A stretch of 41,925 nucleotides of DNA, taken from contig JAJXUE010000001.1 of NCBI GenBank assembly GCA_021783135.1, positions 1 to 41,925 on the forward strand, read 5' to 3'. This document shows, piece after piece, positions 9,327 through 17,834 of the stretch (the stretch's first letter is position 1; each line of letters begins with the position of its first letter). The notes beneath the pieces were generated by a model. The model was not told where the DNA came from. It was given only the letters and a program-made list of their open reading frames with translations, and did no database searches. A program made the translations under genes and the position numbers. This stretch comes from Bacillota bacterium (GTDB lineage Bacteria; Bacillota; Desulfitobacteriia; Desulfitobacteriales; JAJXUE01).

Positions 9327-9426
9327 CAGAACTAAGCCTCTTATTTACCCGTCTCGGTCCTCCCGGATCCAAGCGGCTACAAACAAATAATGATCATCCT
9401 AGGTGCAGTTCTTACAGATACTGCCC
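9293..9426 (-). ncRNA. pan-motif-like tandem leader RNA with attenuator
   Basis: Two successive minus-strand hairpins have the same plan: outer helix, bulged A on the 3' side, 5-bp helix, bulged A on the 5' side, 3-bp helix, short loop. Hairpin 1 is 9426-9402 (GG, GCAGT, A, TCT, GTA, AGA, ACTGC, A, CC). Hairpin 2 is 9376-9349 (CCG, CTTGG, A, TCC, GGGA, GGA, CCGAG, A, CGG). An antiterminator can form from CGGGTA (9351-9346) with TACCCG (9318-9313) and GAGGC (9340-9336) with GCCTC (9327-9323). It excludes the terminator at 9326-9306 and also uses the 3' foot of hairpin 2. The pan RNA motif, known upstream of panB operons, is remembered as a hairpin with two bulged A residues that often occurs in tandem. 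Confidence 0.75.
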
Positions 9427-9431
9427 GTCGC

Positions 9432-9941
9432 TTAGAGTTTATCAAACCAATACTGATTAAACAAGGAAATTTTCTGATTACCAGTATTTTTTAGCATTTG
9501 TCCAATCGGATTACCATTGACAGTAAGATCCGGCATGAGTTCGAGCATGGGCATCAACACAAATGCCCTTTCGTGCATACGAGGATGTGGCACGGTTAGT
9601 TCCGGTGATGCCATGGTTTCATCACCATACAAAATAAGATCCAAATCTATATTGCGCGGACCCCAATGCACCAGCCGTTGTCTCCCTAGGTCGGCCTCAA
9701 TAGCAAGTAATGCACGCAGCAATTCTAAAGGTTGCATACGCGTATTGATTATCATTACTGCATTAAGGAAGTAGTCTTGTTCCAGGTATCCTAAAGGTTC
9801 AGTAGAATATAAGGAAGAGACACCCTGTACTTTAGTACCTGGGAGTTTACTAATCGCCCTAGCGCCCGCCCTAAGATTGTCTTCACGGTTACCAAGATTT
9901 GAACCTAAGCTGACAACGGCTTGAACAGGATTGCGCCTCAT
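9432..9941 (-). CDS. folK: 2-amino-4-hydroxy-6-hydroxymethyldihydropteridine pyrophosphokinase
   Basis: FolK activates hydroxymethyl-dihydropterin with a pyrophosphate from ATP for dihydropteroate synthesis. The 169-residue product shows AVVSLGSNLGNREDNL at the start, the signature GPRNIDLDLILYGDE and PHPRMHERAFVLMPM. Its ATG overlaps the folB stop as ATGA, so folP, folB and folK are translationally coupled. The last 30 bases may also contain the promoter of the downstream pantothenate operon. Confidence 0.96.
   Translation of the reverse strand: MRRNPVQAVVSLGSNLGNREDNLRAGARAISKLPGTKVQGVSSLYSTEPLGYLEQDYFLNAVMIINTRMQPLELLRALLAIEADLGRQRLVHWGPRNIDLDLILYGDETMASPELTVPHPRMHERAFVLMPMLELMPDLTVNGNPIGQMLKNTGNQKISLFNQYWFDKL
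9436..9464 (-). promoter_or_regulatory. possible promoter of the pantothenate operon, inside the folK end
   Basis: On the minus strand TTGTTT (9464-9459), 17 bases and TAAACT (9441-9436) form a weak sigma-A-like pair (three and four of six matches). The expected start lies only a few bases before hairpin 1 of the leader RNA, which fits a 5'-terminal aptamer, but the match itself is poor. Confidence 0.35.
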
Positions 9942-10303
9942 TTAATGCGTCCCCGTACAACTTCTATCGCAACATTACTAAAGATACCCGGTATGGGGGC
10001 ATGCGGCTTATTAACCCTGACCAAAACCCGCTGCAATTGTACAAACTCCTCCAACAAACTCTGCGCAATCGTCTCTGCCAATGTTTCAATCAACTTAAAG
10101 CGGCGTTCTTCCACTATAAGCTTAACTACTTTGTACGCTTGTGCATAATTCACACTATAATCTAAGTTGTCAGAAGCAGCAGCAAGCGCAAACTCCCCTT
10201 CCATCTCCAGGTCAACAACAAAAAGTTGTCCTAATGTTTGTTCTTCCGGCAATACCCCATGGAAACCGCGCAATTGTAATCCGCTAAGCACAAGTTTATC
10301 CAT
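9938..10303 (-). CDS. folB: dihydroneopterin aldolase
   Basis: FolB cleaves dihydroneopterin to hydroxymethyl-dihydropterin and glycolaldehyde. The 121-residue length is normal for a single-domain enzyme. It starts MDKLVLSGLQLRGFHGVLPEE, containing the GxHGVxxxE motif with the catalytic glutamate, and has FKLIETLAETIAQSLL and VRVNKPHAPIPG later. It overlaps the end of folP by 8 bases and folK by 4 bases. Confidence 0.96.
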   Translation of the reverse strand: MDKLVLSGLQLRGFHGVLPEEQTLGQLFVVDLEMEGEFALAAASDNLDYSVNYAQAYKVVKLIVEERRFKLIETLAETIAQSLLEEFVQLQRVLVRVNKPHAPIPGIFSNVAIEVVRGRIK

Positions 10304-11507
10304 AGTAACCGCTCCCCCGCTGCAAACGAACTATTGCATCTGTCATTTGACACACTCGCTTCATTTCTTTAACATCATGCACACGGACAATGTCAACACC
10401 ACTGGCTATACCAAGTGCTGTAGTAGCACCAGTCCCTTCAACCCTCGCATCAACGGGCAGGCCTAAGGTATTGCCAATCATTGATTTGCGTGACGTCCCC
10501 AACAAGAGCGGAAAACCTAAAGAGCGAAATTCGCCCAGTCGAGCCATCACCTGCAGATTTTGTTCCGTGGTTTTACCAAAGCCAATACCAGGATCGAGCA
10601 CAATTTTTTCCCGTTTTATCCCCGCATTAACGGCCTTTTCTATGCTGGCTGCAAAAAATGCACACATCTCGCCAATTAAATCTACATAGTCAGTACTATT
10701 TTGATTATGCATAATAATTACCGGTACATCATTAGCCGCAACAACGCCCGCCATATCAGGGTCGGCTTGTAACCCCCAAATGTCATTGATGATATGAGCG
10801 CCTGCCTTAAGGGTAGCTTCCGCTACTGACGCTTTATACGTATCAATGGAAATGGGTACCTTAATATGTGGCAGCAGTGTCTCCAGCACTGGTAGAACAC
10901 GAGCCAATTCTTGTTCAGCCGAAGTAGATGGGGCATTAGGACGCGTTGATTCACCTCCAATATCAATAATATCAGCGCCGTCCTCTACCATCTGTAGAGC
11001 GTGTTCAATGGCTTTAGTTTTATCGACAAACTTACCCCCGTCGGAAAAAGAGTCAGGGGTAACATTAAGTATTCCCATTATTAAAGTTCGCTGCCCAAAT
11101 GGCAGCTCATAGCCTCGGCAACTAAGAGTTTTATACCCATGCTCAGGGTAGTTCTCTAAACACCTTTCAATTTCCCGTGCAATAAGCTTCAATTTAAACG
11201 GTTGTGTAAGTAGTTTTTTTAGCAGTAGTTTATATTGTCGCTTTGTCCCCATCAAAATAACATCACATTTTTCTACAGCGCAGCCAATTACCTCACGACA
11301 AACGGCCACTTCCCCGCCTTTAGAGAGCATTTCCTGCTTCAAAATTTGGGCGGCCTGAACCGGAATCTGTTCAACTTTAATTACCCGATGCAAAGATTTA
11401 GGCAGCATCACAGCCAATCCGCCTGGATCCGGGCCAACTTTATTCAACGCAATTTTAGCCTCAGCTTCCGTTCGAACTTCAAGAACTCTAGCGATAAACT
11501 GTTCCAT
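10296..11507 (-). CDS. folP: dihydropteroate synthase with N-terminal extension
   Basis: FolP condenses the activated pterin with p-aminobenzoate; it is the sulfonamide target. At 403 residues it is about 120-130 longer than the classical enzyme. The catalytic barrel begins near residue 135 with TLIMGILNVTPDSFSDGGKF and continues with DIGGESTRPNA and IDTYKASVAEATLKAGAHII. The leading domain (VLEVRTEAEAKIALNKVG, KSLHRVIKVEQIPVQAAQIL) is of unknown role but recurs, as I recall, in clostridial FolP proteins. ATG 11507 follows GGAGG. Confidence 0.95.
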   Translation of the reverse strand: MEQFIARVLEVRTEAEAKIALNKVGPDPGGLAVMLPKSLHRVIKVEQIPVQAAQILKQEMLSKGGEVAVCREVIGCAVEKCDVILMGTKRQYKLLLKKLLTQPFKLKLIAREIERCLENYPEHGYKTLSCRGYELPFGQRTLIMGILNVTPDSFSDGGKFVDKTKAIEHALQMVEDGADIIDIGGESTRPNAPSTSAEQELARVLPVLETLLPHIKVPISIDTYKASVAEATLKAGAHIINDIWGLQADPDMAGVVAANDVPVIIMHNQNSTDYVDLIGEMCAFFAASIEKAVNAGIKREKIVLDPGIGFGKTTEQNLQVMARLGEFRSLGFPLLLGTSRKSMIGNTLGLPVDARVEGTGATTALGIASGVDIVRVHDVKEMKRVCQMTDAIVRLQRGSGYYG

Positions 11508-11519
11508 GTCTTTAGCCTC

Positions 11520-12008
11520 CTAAAGCAGCAGCGAATCATGCAGCTTAATCATTTTTTTTGCCTTATAACACGTATCGGTACTTTCGCAACGGTAACATTC
11601 CCGACACAAATCATCTGCCGTGGCGAGCATCTTCCCTAACCAAGAGACCTGTGGAGAACGGTGTTCACTGATTCCGGTTACAATCATGCCCACTTCTTGC
11701 CCACTAAAACCGTGTTTTTCGAGAATAGGAGCTGCCAGATGAGCTCCAACAAGGGCGTGATCCTTACCGGTAAGGTATTCTTGCCAGCGACCAATATCAT
11801 GTAGCAAACCCGCAGCGTAGATTACAGGTTTTAGAGCAACTGTGGAATCAATGGCCGCCTCCAGAGCCTGTAAATATGCCAGGCGAGCCACAGAAAGCGC
11901 ATGGTGATAATCATGCTTGCAGTATACACGATTTACTTCTGCCTCTGCAATCATGCGCAAATAGTTGTTGTAGTCAAGGTCGCTTACTATTGCTCTGACT
12001 CTCTCCAA
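11520..12008 (-). CDS. HD-domain phosphohydrolase of the folate operon
   Basis: The HD signature GLLHDIGRWQEY gives the paired His-Asp metal ligands, preceded by the HDYHHALSVARLAY segment that supplies the first histidine and followed by the aspartate of LATADDLCREC. The C terminus is unusually cysteine-rich (CRECYRCESTDTC). Three possible starts lie close together; TTG 12008 has the best spacing to AGGGG, while GTG 12017 or 12014 crowd it. The gene lies 12 bases before folP. Its substrate is unknown; a role in processing dihydroneopterin phosphates is a guess from its position. Confidence 0.8.
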   Translation of the reverse strand: MERVRAIVSDLDYNNYLRMIAEAEVNRVYCKHDYHHALSVARLAYLQALEAAIDSTVALKPVIYAAGLLHDIGRWQEYLTGKDHALVGAHLAAPILEKHGFSGQEVGMIVTGISEHRSPQVSWLGKMLATADDLCRECYRCESTDTCYKAKKMIKLHDSLLL

Positions 12009-12031
12009 ACTCACCACCCCTAAAATAAAGA

Positions 12032-12058
12032 GACCCCAGGACTATGCATCCCGGGGTC
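12032..12058 (-). terminator. terminator after fhs
   Basis: On the minus strand GACCCC and GGGGTC pair across an inner GGA/TCC stem, and TCTTTATTTT follows. It ends fhs transcription, but it leaves only about 15 bases before the next ribosome-binding site, so the folate genes must depend on read-through or on a promoter overlapping the hairpin. Confidence 0.75.
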
Positions 12059-12069
12059 CATGGTCTCTA

Positions 12070-13740
12070 TTAGAATAGTCCGGTTATTTTACCGTTTTCA
12101 TCGATGTCCATATTACAAGCAGCGGGACGCTTAGGCAATCCGGGCATGGTCATAATTGCACCCGTAATGGCTACCAAAAATCCTGCGCCGGCTGACAAAC
12201 GAATTTCACGCACGGTAATATCAAAGTTCGTAGGTCTACCCAGTAAAGCGGGGTCATCTGACAGCGAATACTGAGTTTTTGCCATACATATCGGTAAATT
12301 ACCATAGCCAAGCTCGGTATACTTTTCGATTGTTTTTTCTGCTTCCTTGGTAAATATAACGCCATTAGCGCCATACACCTCGGTTGCAATTTTGTTAATT
12401 TTGTCTTGGATGGGCAATTCTGCTTCATACAACACTTTGAAGTTAGAAGGCCTGGTCTCAATCGATTTAATAACCTTCTCGGCCAATTCAATACCGCCAG
12501 CGCTTCCGTCAGCCCAGACCTCGGAAAGAGCTACTTCGGCACCCAACTCTTCGCACCGTTTACGAATGAAATCCAATTCAGCTTCAGTGTCGGTGGGGAA
12601 ACGATTAATGGCCACAACTGCCGGCACACCAAACTTGGCCACATTCTCGATATGTTTTTCCAAGTTAGGCAACCCTTGGGCCAAAGCCGCCATGTTTTCA
12701 GTTCCCAGATCATTCTTCGCTTGCCCGCCGTTAAGCTTAAGCGCCCTGACAGTAGCAACAATCACAGTCACCGCAGGTTTTAAGCCGGCAAAGCGGCATT
12801 TCAGATCATAAAACTTCTCCGCTCCCAAATCTGCACCGAATCCGGCTTCTGTTACTAAATAGTCAGCAAGTTTAAGACCCATCTTGGTAGCCATTACACT
12901 ATTACAACCGTGCGCAATATTGGCAAACGGTCCGCCGTGGACAAAAGCAGGAGTATTTTCGAGGGTTTGCACTAAATTCGGCTTTATTGCATCTTTCATT
13001 AACAAAGTCATGGCACCTTGAGCTTCAAGGTCCTTAGCGGTTACGGGCTTTCCATCATACGTATATGCTACGACAATGCGCGAGAACCGTGCCTTAAGAT
13101 CCGTTAAATCTTCGGCTAAACACAGACAAGCCATAATTTCCGACGCAACAGTGATATCGAACCCAGATTCCCGGGGAACACCCTCAGTCCTTCCGCCTAG
13201 ACCAATAACGGTCTTGCGGAGAGCACGGTCGTTCATATCAAGCACACGCCGCAACACTACCTGACGCGGGTCAATATTTAAAGGATTACCTTGTTGCATA
13301 CTGTTATCTAACATAGCTGCGAGCAAGTTATGAGTTGTGGTAATCGCGTGAAAGTCGCCTGTGAAGTGCAGATTAATGTCTTCCATGGGTACGATTTGAG
13401 CATATCCACCACCGGCAGCGCCACCTTTAATTCCAAAACAAGGTCCCAAAGATGGTTCTCTTAAAGCAATTACGGCTTTTTTATTGAGTTTATTTAGAGC
13501 CATGCCCAATCCAACTGTAGTAGTTGATTTTCCCTCACCGGCTGCGGTAGGGTTAATCGCCGTAACCAGAATTAACTTTCCGTCTGGCTTGTTCTTTAGC
13601 CTTGCCCATGCATCCAAGGAGATTTTAGCCTTATACTTACCATAAAGTTCAACTTCATCCTCCATGATATCAAGGCCTTTAACAACTTCCATGATTGGCT
13701 GCATCTTAGCTTCTTGGGCAATTTGGATATCGGTTTTCAA
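12070..13740 (-). CDS. fhs: formate-tetrahydrofolate ligase
   Basis: Fhs makes 10-formyl-tetrahydrofolate from formate, ATP and tetrahydrofolate, feeding purine synthesis or, in acetogens, the methyl branch of the Wood-Ljungdahl pathway. The 556-residue length is standard. The phosphate loop is [16 protein letters not shown] (about residues 65-80). The block [19 protein letters not shown], the [15 protein letters not shown] stretch and ETGFGADLG-like [13 protein letters not shown] are all conserved. The start is TTG 13740 with GGGGGAG eight bases upstream. It lies between the DUF881 pair and the folate synthesis genes; a terminator follows it. Confidence 0.97.
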   Translation of the reverse strand: MKTDIQIAQEAKMQPIMEVVKGLDIMEDEVELYGKYKAKISLDAWARLKNKPDGKLILVTAINPTAAGEGKSTTTVGLGMALNKLNKKAVIALREPSLGPCFGIKGGAAGGGYAQIVPMEDINLHFTGDFHAITTTHNLLAAMLDNSMQQGNPLNIDPRQVVLRRVLDMNDRALRKTVIGLGGRTEGVPRESGFDITVASEIMACLCLAEDLTDLKARFSRIVVAYTYDGKPVTAKDLEAQGAMTLLMKDAIKPNLVQTLENTPAFVHGGPFANIAHGCNSVMATKMGLKLADYLVTEAGFGADLGAEKFYDLKCRFAGLKPAVTVIVATVRALKLNGGQAKNDLGTENMAALAQGLPNLEKHIENVAKFGVPAVVAINRFPTDTEAELDFIRKRCEELGAEVALSEVWADGSAGGIELAEKVIKSIETRPSNFKVLYEAELPIQDKINKIATEVYGANGVIFTKEAEKTIEKYTELGYGNLPICMAKTQYSLSDDPALLGRPTNFDITVREIRLSAGAGFLVAITGAIMTMPGLPKRPAACNMDIDENGKITGLF

Positions 13741-13879
13741 TCTAACTGCTCCCCCTTATACTATATATTAAGTAGAACGTTTATGATTAGTATTCGCGCT
13801 AAAGTCTTTTTAATCCTTCCATAAATATAAAAATATTTCGAAAATTACCCCAACTCTAATAAGACGACAATAATACCGC

Positions 13880-14593
13880 TTATTGACCAGGTTGCGCCGA
13901 TGCAAAATCCGCAACAGCTTTAAGCCCTGGAATTACCACATTTTTCTCTGGACTAACCGTTACAATAACATCAGGCGAGCTGCTGGTAATTGAGTCAAGC
14001 GTTAGATTAGCAAAGCTCTGCAAAGTATCCGGGTCGCCTATAGCGTCTATGTCCCAGTGCGTTCCCTCTACTCGAGTAATGGGAACTCCATTAATAAGAA
14101 TATTAGCCGAACCAGACATCACTATTGCAGTACGCGGTCCAATTCTTTGCCCATTTATCGCAATTGCTTCAGCTCCGGCCACTTTCAAATCGTTAACAAT
14201 ACCTTGAAAATTATCTACCATATTAAAAATGGGAGAAGTAGCCTCTTTCCGATCGTCAATTTCGATATGAATGCCCGGTCCTTGAACAGGTGTCTCCCCT
14301 GTGAAAATCTTAACTTGCCTAATTGTTGATTTAAGTGACGGGCTAATTCCACCGGATTTATTACTTAAATCGTTAATTTTTTGCTTCAAAGCTTTTTGTT
14401 CGTTTTCTAAATTTTGTGTTTCCTTAACAGCTTCATCCATTATTTGGGCGGATATTGCAATTTTCTTTGCATTAAGCTTTTTCGCATTATCCAATTTTTG
14501 CTGTACTTGAAATTGGATAGCGATTAAAATTCCGAGGGCTATTGCTACCACAAAACTGGGCAAAAGCCACTTTCCCTGTTTAAACAACGACAC
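13880..14593 (-). CDS. DUF881 membrane protein, second copy
   Basis: This 237-residue protein has one N-terminal membrane segment (LLPSFVVAIALGILIAIQF, about residues 10-28). A charged coiled-coil follows (about 30-80), then an extracytoplasmic DUF881 domain with TPVQGPGIHIEIDD, AEAIAINGQRIGPRTAIVMS and AIGDPDTL. The start is GTG 14593 with GGAG upstream, six bases after the first copy ends. Relatives in B. subtilis lie by the division gene cluster, but no biochemical function is established that I know of. Confidence 0.88.
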   Translation of the reverse strand: MSLFKQGKWLLPSFVVAIALGILIAIQFQVQQKLDNAKKLNAKKIAISAQIMDEAVKETQNLENEQKALKQKINDLSNKSGGISPSLKSTIRQVKIFTGETPVQGPGIHIEIDDRKEATSPIFNMVDNFQGIVNDLKVAGAEAIAINGQRIGPRTAIVMSGSANILINGVPITRVEGTHWDIDAIGDPDTLQSFANLTLDSITSSSPDVIVTVSPEKNVVIPGLKAVADFASAQPGQ

Positions 14594-14599
14594 CAGACT

Positions 14600-15304
14600 T
14601 CACTCCTTCACCGGGGTGGCGTACTTAATTTCCGGCATAGTTGCCCCAGGTAACTCTAGCTTCTTGACCTGTTGCCACTTTATCTGGATGCCATATGTTT
14701 GCACAAACCATGCTAGATTGGACGTATGCACATAGAGATTAATGGCCTGAGTCAAGTTATGCTGGTCACCTATAGCTGAGATTACATATGGCGGTGCCTG
14801 AGTAGTGCCATTTATTTGAATATTATTACCGCTACAGAAAATTTCCGTATTTTCAATTACCCTCTGTCCGTTGATCACAACCGCATCAGCATTCATATTC
14901 CACAAGGCATTAACAATCTGCTGCAAATATTCCTGGTGAATCACATAAAATTCGACGTTATCGCCATTAGCCACAGGCTGTTTGCTATCATCTAAAGTTA
15001 TCCGAATCCCGGGACCGGTAACTGGTTCTAAACCTGCTAACAAAGTCGCCCTAGAAAGGTCTTTATTGGCCAACGTAGCAGCGTTAACACCTCGCTGCAA
15101 TTGTTGGAGTTCCTGGCTCAAGCGATTATTCTCAGCCTTAAGCTGGGTATTTTGCTGATCTTGATCGACCAACTGTGGCAAAATGTTATCAGCAGACGCA
15201 ACTTGACTCATATTTCCTTGACCGCGAAGCTGAACCATTAATAAAATCCCCACTAAAAAAGAACACATAGTTACCATTATGCGCCATGATTTTTTGACCT
15301 CCAT
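14600..15304 (-). CDS. DUF881 membrane protein, first copy
   Basis: The 234-residue product starts at ATG 15304, which is preceded by GAGGGGAGGGG; 13 more residues in the open frame upstream look unrelated. An N-terminal membrane segment (VTMCSFLVGILLMVQL), a coiled-coil (LKAENNRLSQELQQLQRG) and the DUF881 core TGPGIRITLDDSK, ADAVVINGQRVI and AIGDQHNL follow. It is paralogous to the downstream copy, with a similar domain order but divergent sequence, so the pair may form a hetero-oligomer. The function is unknown. Confidence 0.88.
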   Translation of the reverse strand: MEVKKSWRIMVTMCSFLVGILLMVQLRGQGNMSQVASADNILPQLVDQDQQNTQLKAENNRLSQELQQLQRGVNAATLANKDLSRATLLAGLEPVTGPGIRITLDDSKQPVANGDNVEFYVIHQEYLQQIVNALWNMNADAVVINGQRVIENTEIFCSGNNIQINGTTQAPPYVISAIGDQHNLTQAINLYVHTSNLAWFVQTYGIQIKWQQVKKLELPGATMPEIKYATPVKE

Positions 15305-15378
15305 AAATACCCCTCCCCTCGAAGGCATCCAACTCAAACACATCTTCTAATTCTCTAAGTTTAACACCTTCCATACGT

Positions 15379-15403
15379 AAAAAAAACACCCTTGCGGGTG
15401 TTT
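15379..15403 (-). terminator. terminator after ndk
   Basis: On the minus strand AAACACCC, loop GCAA and GGGTGTTT make an 8-bp stem followed by a T-run. It lies ten bases after the ndk stop. Confidence 0.93.
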
Positions 15404-15412
15404 CTTCAGGTT

Positions 15413-15862
15413 TTATTCTACAAGCCAAGCATCAACGTTTTTGCTGTAGTCGACCAGTTCTTCAGGTGTGAAATAAAGGCTTATTTCCCGTTCGGCGCTA
15501 GTAGTCGAATCGGACCCGTGGATCACATTGCGACTAATATCAAGACCGTATGTACCTCGAATACTCCCAGGTGTTGCATTATTCGGATTTGTTGCACCTA
15601 ACATGTCTCTGGCACCGGCAACAACATTATTTCCTGCCCATACCATTGCTACAACAGGGCTCGAAGTAATATAGCTTACTGTACCTTCAAAGAAGGACTT
15701 GCCCACATGTTCAGCATAATGTTTTTCTGCCAGCGCCCGCGAAATATGCATTAACTTCATTCCAACAAGCTTATAGCCTTTTTGTTCAAAACGGGAAATA
15801 ATATTGCCAATCAGGTTACGTTGTACGCCGTCGGGTTTAATCATCAAAAATGTTCTTTCCAT
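15413..15862 (-). CDS. ndk: nucleoside diphosphate kinase
   Basis: Ndk transfers the gamma phosphate between nucleoside triphosphates and diphosphates through a phosphohistidine. The 149-residue product shows [19 protein letters not shown] at the start and the active-site region RNVIHGSDS, whose histidine is the phosphate carrier. The [20 protein letters not shown] region is also typical. It lies 34 bases after ftsH with no terminator between them, so it is probably cotranscribed, and it ends in a strong terminator. Confidence 0.97.
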   Translation of the reverse strand: MERTFLMIKPDGVQRNLIGNIISRFEQKGYKLVGMKLMHISRALAEKHYAEHVGKSFFEGTVSYITSSPVVAMVWAGNNVVAGARDMLGATNPNNATPGSIRGTYGLDISRNVIHGSDSTTSAEREISLYFTPEELVDYSKNVDAWLVE

Positions 15863-15896
15863 ACAATACCCTCCACATTGTTCTTACCAGCTTTAT

Positions 15897-17732
15897 TTAT
15901 GCTTCAACCTGTGCTGCATCAGCAGGATTAAATTTGGTCATAATTTCGGCGAATTCATTAGCTTCTAAGGTTTCTTTAATCATCAGCGCCTCGGCAACTG
16001 CTTCTAGCTTATCCATGTTATCCTTAATAATGTTTTGTGCCTTGAGATAACACTCGTCGATAATTCTACGTGCTTCTTTGTCGATAGCATAAGCGACTGC
16101 TTCACTATAGTTTCTGTCGCGCGCAATATCTCGGCCTAGGAATACTTGTTCCTGTTTATGCCCAAAGGTCAGTGGCCCCAGTTCATCTGACATGCCCAAC
16201 TCGGTAATCATCCTGCGCACTGTTTCCGTTGCCCGTTCCAGATCATTCGAAGCACCTGTACTGATCTCTTTAAGCACGATTGCCTCAGCAACCCGCCCGC
16301 CCAACAACATCGTAACTTGGTCAAGCAGTTGAGACTTTGTAATATAGTTGCGATCTTCTTTTGGCAACAAAAGCGTATAACCACCCGCCCTGCCCCTTGG
16401 AATAATTGAGACTTTATGCAGAGGGTCAGTATGTGGCAGCATCTCACCGACCAAGGCGTGTCCGGCCTCATGAAATGAAACAAGCTTTTTCTCATACTCA
16501 CTAATTATCCGGCTTTTCTTTTCCGGGCCGGCAATAACTCGCTCGATTGAATCTTCAAGAGACTCCATCGATATCTTTTTACCGCCGCGTCGAGCCGAAA
16601 GCAAGGCCGCTTCATTCATAAGATTTGCCAGATCTGCGCCAGTAAAACCTGGAGTTCGCCTGGCAATAACATTTAAGTCTACGTCTTCCGCAAAAGGTTT
16701 CCCTTTAGCATGAACTTCAAGGATTTCCTTGCGTCCTTTGATATCCGGCCTATCTACAACCACCTGACGATCGAAACGGCCTGGTCGCAACAGTGCCGGA
16801 TCCAAAATGTCCGGTCTATTGGTCGCAGCAATTATAATGATACCTTCATTGGCATTAAAACCATCCATCTCAACCAAAAGTTGGTTCAGGGTTTGTTCTC
16901 GCTCATCATGACCGCCGCCTAAGCCCGCGCCTCTCTGACGACCAACCGCATCAATCTCATCGATAAACACGATACAGGGCGCATTCTTTTTAGCCTGTTC
17001 GAAAAGATCCCTAACCCTAGAAGCCCCAACTCCGACGAACATCTCCACAAAGTCAGAACCACTAATACTAAAAAACGGTACACCCGCTTCGCCTGCCACT
17101 GCGCGGGCAAGCAGTGTTTTTCCTGTTCCTGGTGAACCGAACAACAGGACTCCTTTAGGTATTTTAGCGCCCAGTTCGTTAAATTTCTTGGGTTGTTTGA
17201 GGAATTCTACAACTTCCTCCAATTCTTCCTTAACCTCATCGGCTCCAGCCACATCGGCAAAAGTTACTTTCTTTTTCTCATCATTGTGCAATTTGGCCCT
17301 ACTCTTCCCAAACTGCATTACCTTACTTCCCCCGCCCTGGGTTTGCTGCATCATAAAGAAAAACAGACCCGCAATTAAAAGTAACGGTAATAGAGTGGAC
17401 AAGAGACTTCCCCACCAAGGGGCCGACGGGGGTGGGCTGAAATTCGTTGCAACTTTGTGTTGACTCAGATCGGTAATCAAGGATAAGTCATTATTAGGTC
17501 CATTGACCTCAAATGTGCGACCGTCTTTAAGTGTGACATTAATTTGATAGTAATTATCTTCAGTTGTAATGTCAGCCTGCTTAACCTGATCATTTATAAC
17601 AGCTTGCTTAAATCCGTTGTAGTCCAGCTTGAAATCGGATTGTTTGGGAGGGTTGCCCAGAAACTTCAACAACATAACAGCAAACAGAATAATCAGTATA
17701 TAAATCGCAAGATTTTTAAAAATTTTGTTCAA
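15897..17732 (-). CDS. ftsH: ATP-dependent zinc metalloprotease FtsH
   Basis: FtsH is a membrane-anchored AAA+ protease for membrane-protein quality control; in B. subtilis it also affects sporulation. The 611 residues show two membrane segments (about 7-25 and 107-126) around an extracytoplasmic region. The AAA domain has Walker A GSPGTGKT (near 200), Walker [10 protein letters not shown] and the second region of homology [19 protein letters not shown]. The zinc site is [12 protein letters not shown]. The start is TTG 17732 after GGAGG. A promoter lies at 17830-17802. The hpt gene usually found between tilS and ftsH is absent. Confidence 0.98.
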   Translation of the reverse strand: MNKIFKNLAIYILIILFAVMLLKFLGNPPKQSDFKLDYNGFKQAVINDQVKQADITTEDNYYQINVTLKDGRTFEVNGPNNDLSLITDLSQHKVATNFSPPPSAPWWGSLLSTLLPLLLIAGLFFFMMQQTQGGGSKVMQFGKSRAKLHNDEKKKVTFADVAGADEVKEELEEVVEFLKQPKKFNELGAKIPKGVLLFGSPGTGKTLLARAVAGEAGVPFFSISGSDFVEMFVGVGASRVRDLFEQAKKNAPCIVFIDEIDAVGRQRGAGLGGGHDEREQTLNQLLVEMDGFNANEGIIIIAATNRPDILDPALLRPGRFDRQVVVDRPDIKGRKEILEVHAKGKPFAEDVDLNVIARRTPGFTGADLANLMNEAALLSARRGGKKISMESLEDSIERVIAGPEKKSRIISEYEKKLVSFHEAGHALVGEMLPHTDPLHKVSIIPRGRAGGYTLLLPKEDRNYITKSQLLDQVTMLLGGRVAEAIVLKEISTGASNDLERATETVRRMITELGMSDELGPLTFGHKQEQVFLGRDIARDRNYSEAVAYAIDKEARRIIDECYLKAQNIIKDNMDKLEAVAEALMIKETLEANEFAEIMTKFNPADAAQVEA

Positions 17733-17801
17733 AAAAGAACCTCCTCTCTTTACTTGTAAGATTGATTAAAATGTAAAACTTATACCTAGTCAATATTACA
17801 T

Positions 17802-17830
17802 ATTATACCATGGTGCCATAGCCTTTACAA
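17802..17830 (-). promoter_or_regulatory. ftsH promoter
   Basis: On the minus strand TTGTAA (17830-17825), 17 bases and TATAAT (17807-17802). The -10 box is perfect and the -35 matches four of six. The leader is about 60 bases. Confidence 0.8.
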
Positions 17831-17834
17831 CAAA

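Noticed and set aside
9302-9426. T-box interpretation of the pantothenate leader (GGGAGGACCGAG resembles the T-box core)
   Set aside because: The GGGTGGNACCGCG core and specifier-loop layout are absent, while the two bulged-A hairpins explain the same bases fully.
13741-13879. Possible PurR boxes or a THF riboswitch upstream of fhs
   Set aside because: Two CGAA/GTTC-type half sites match the PurBox poorly and at the wrong spacing, and the conserved core of the THF aptamer is not visible.
15189-15428. Minus-strand frame starting MEGVKLRELEDVFELD upstream of the first DUF881 gene
   Set aside because: The first residues look protein-like, but there is no ribosome-binding site, and the frame continues out of phase into the DUF881 gene with a nonsense sequence.
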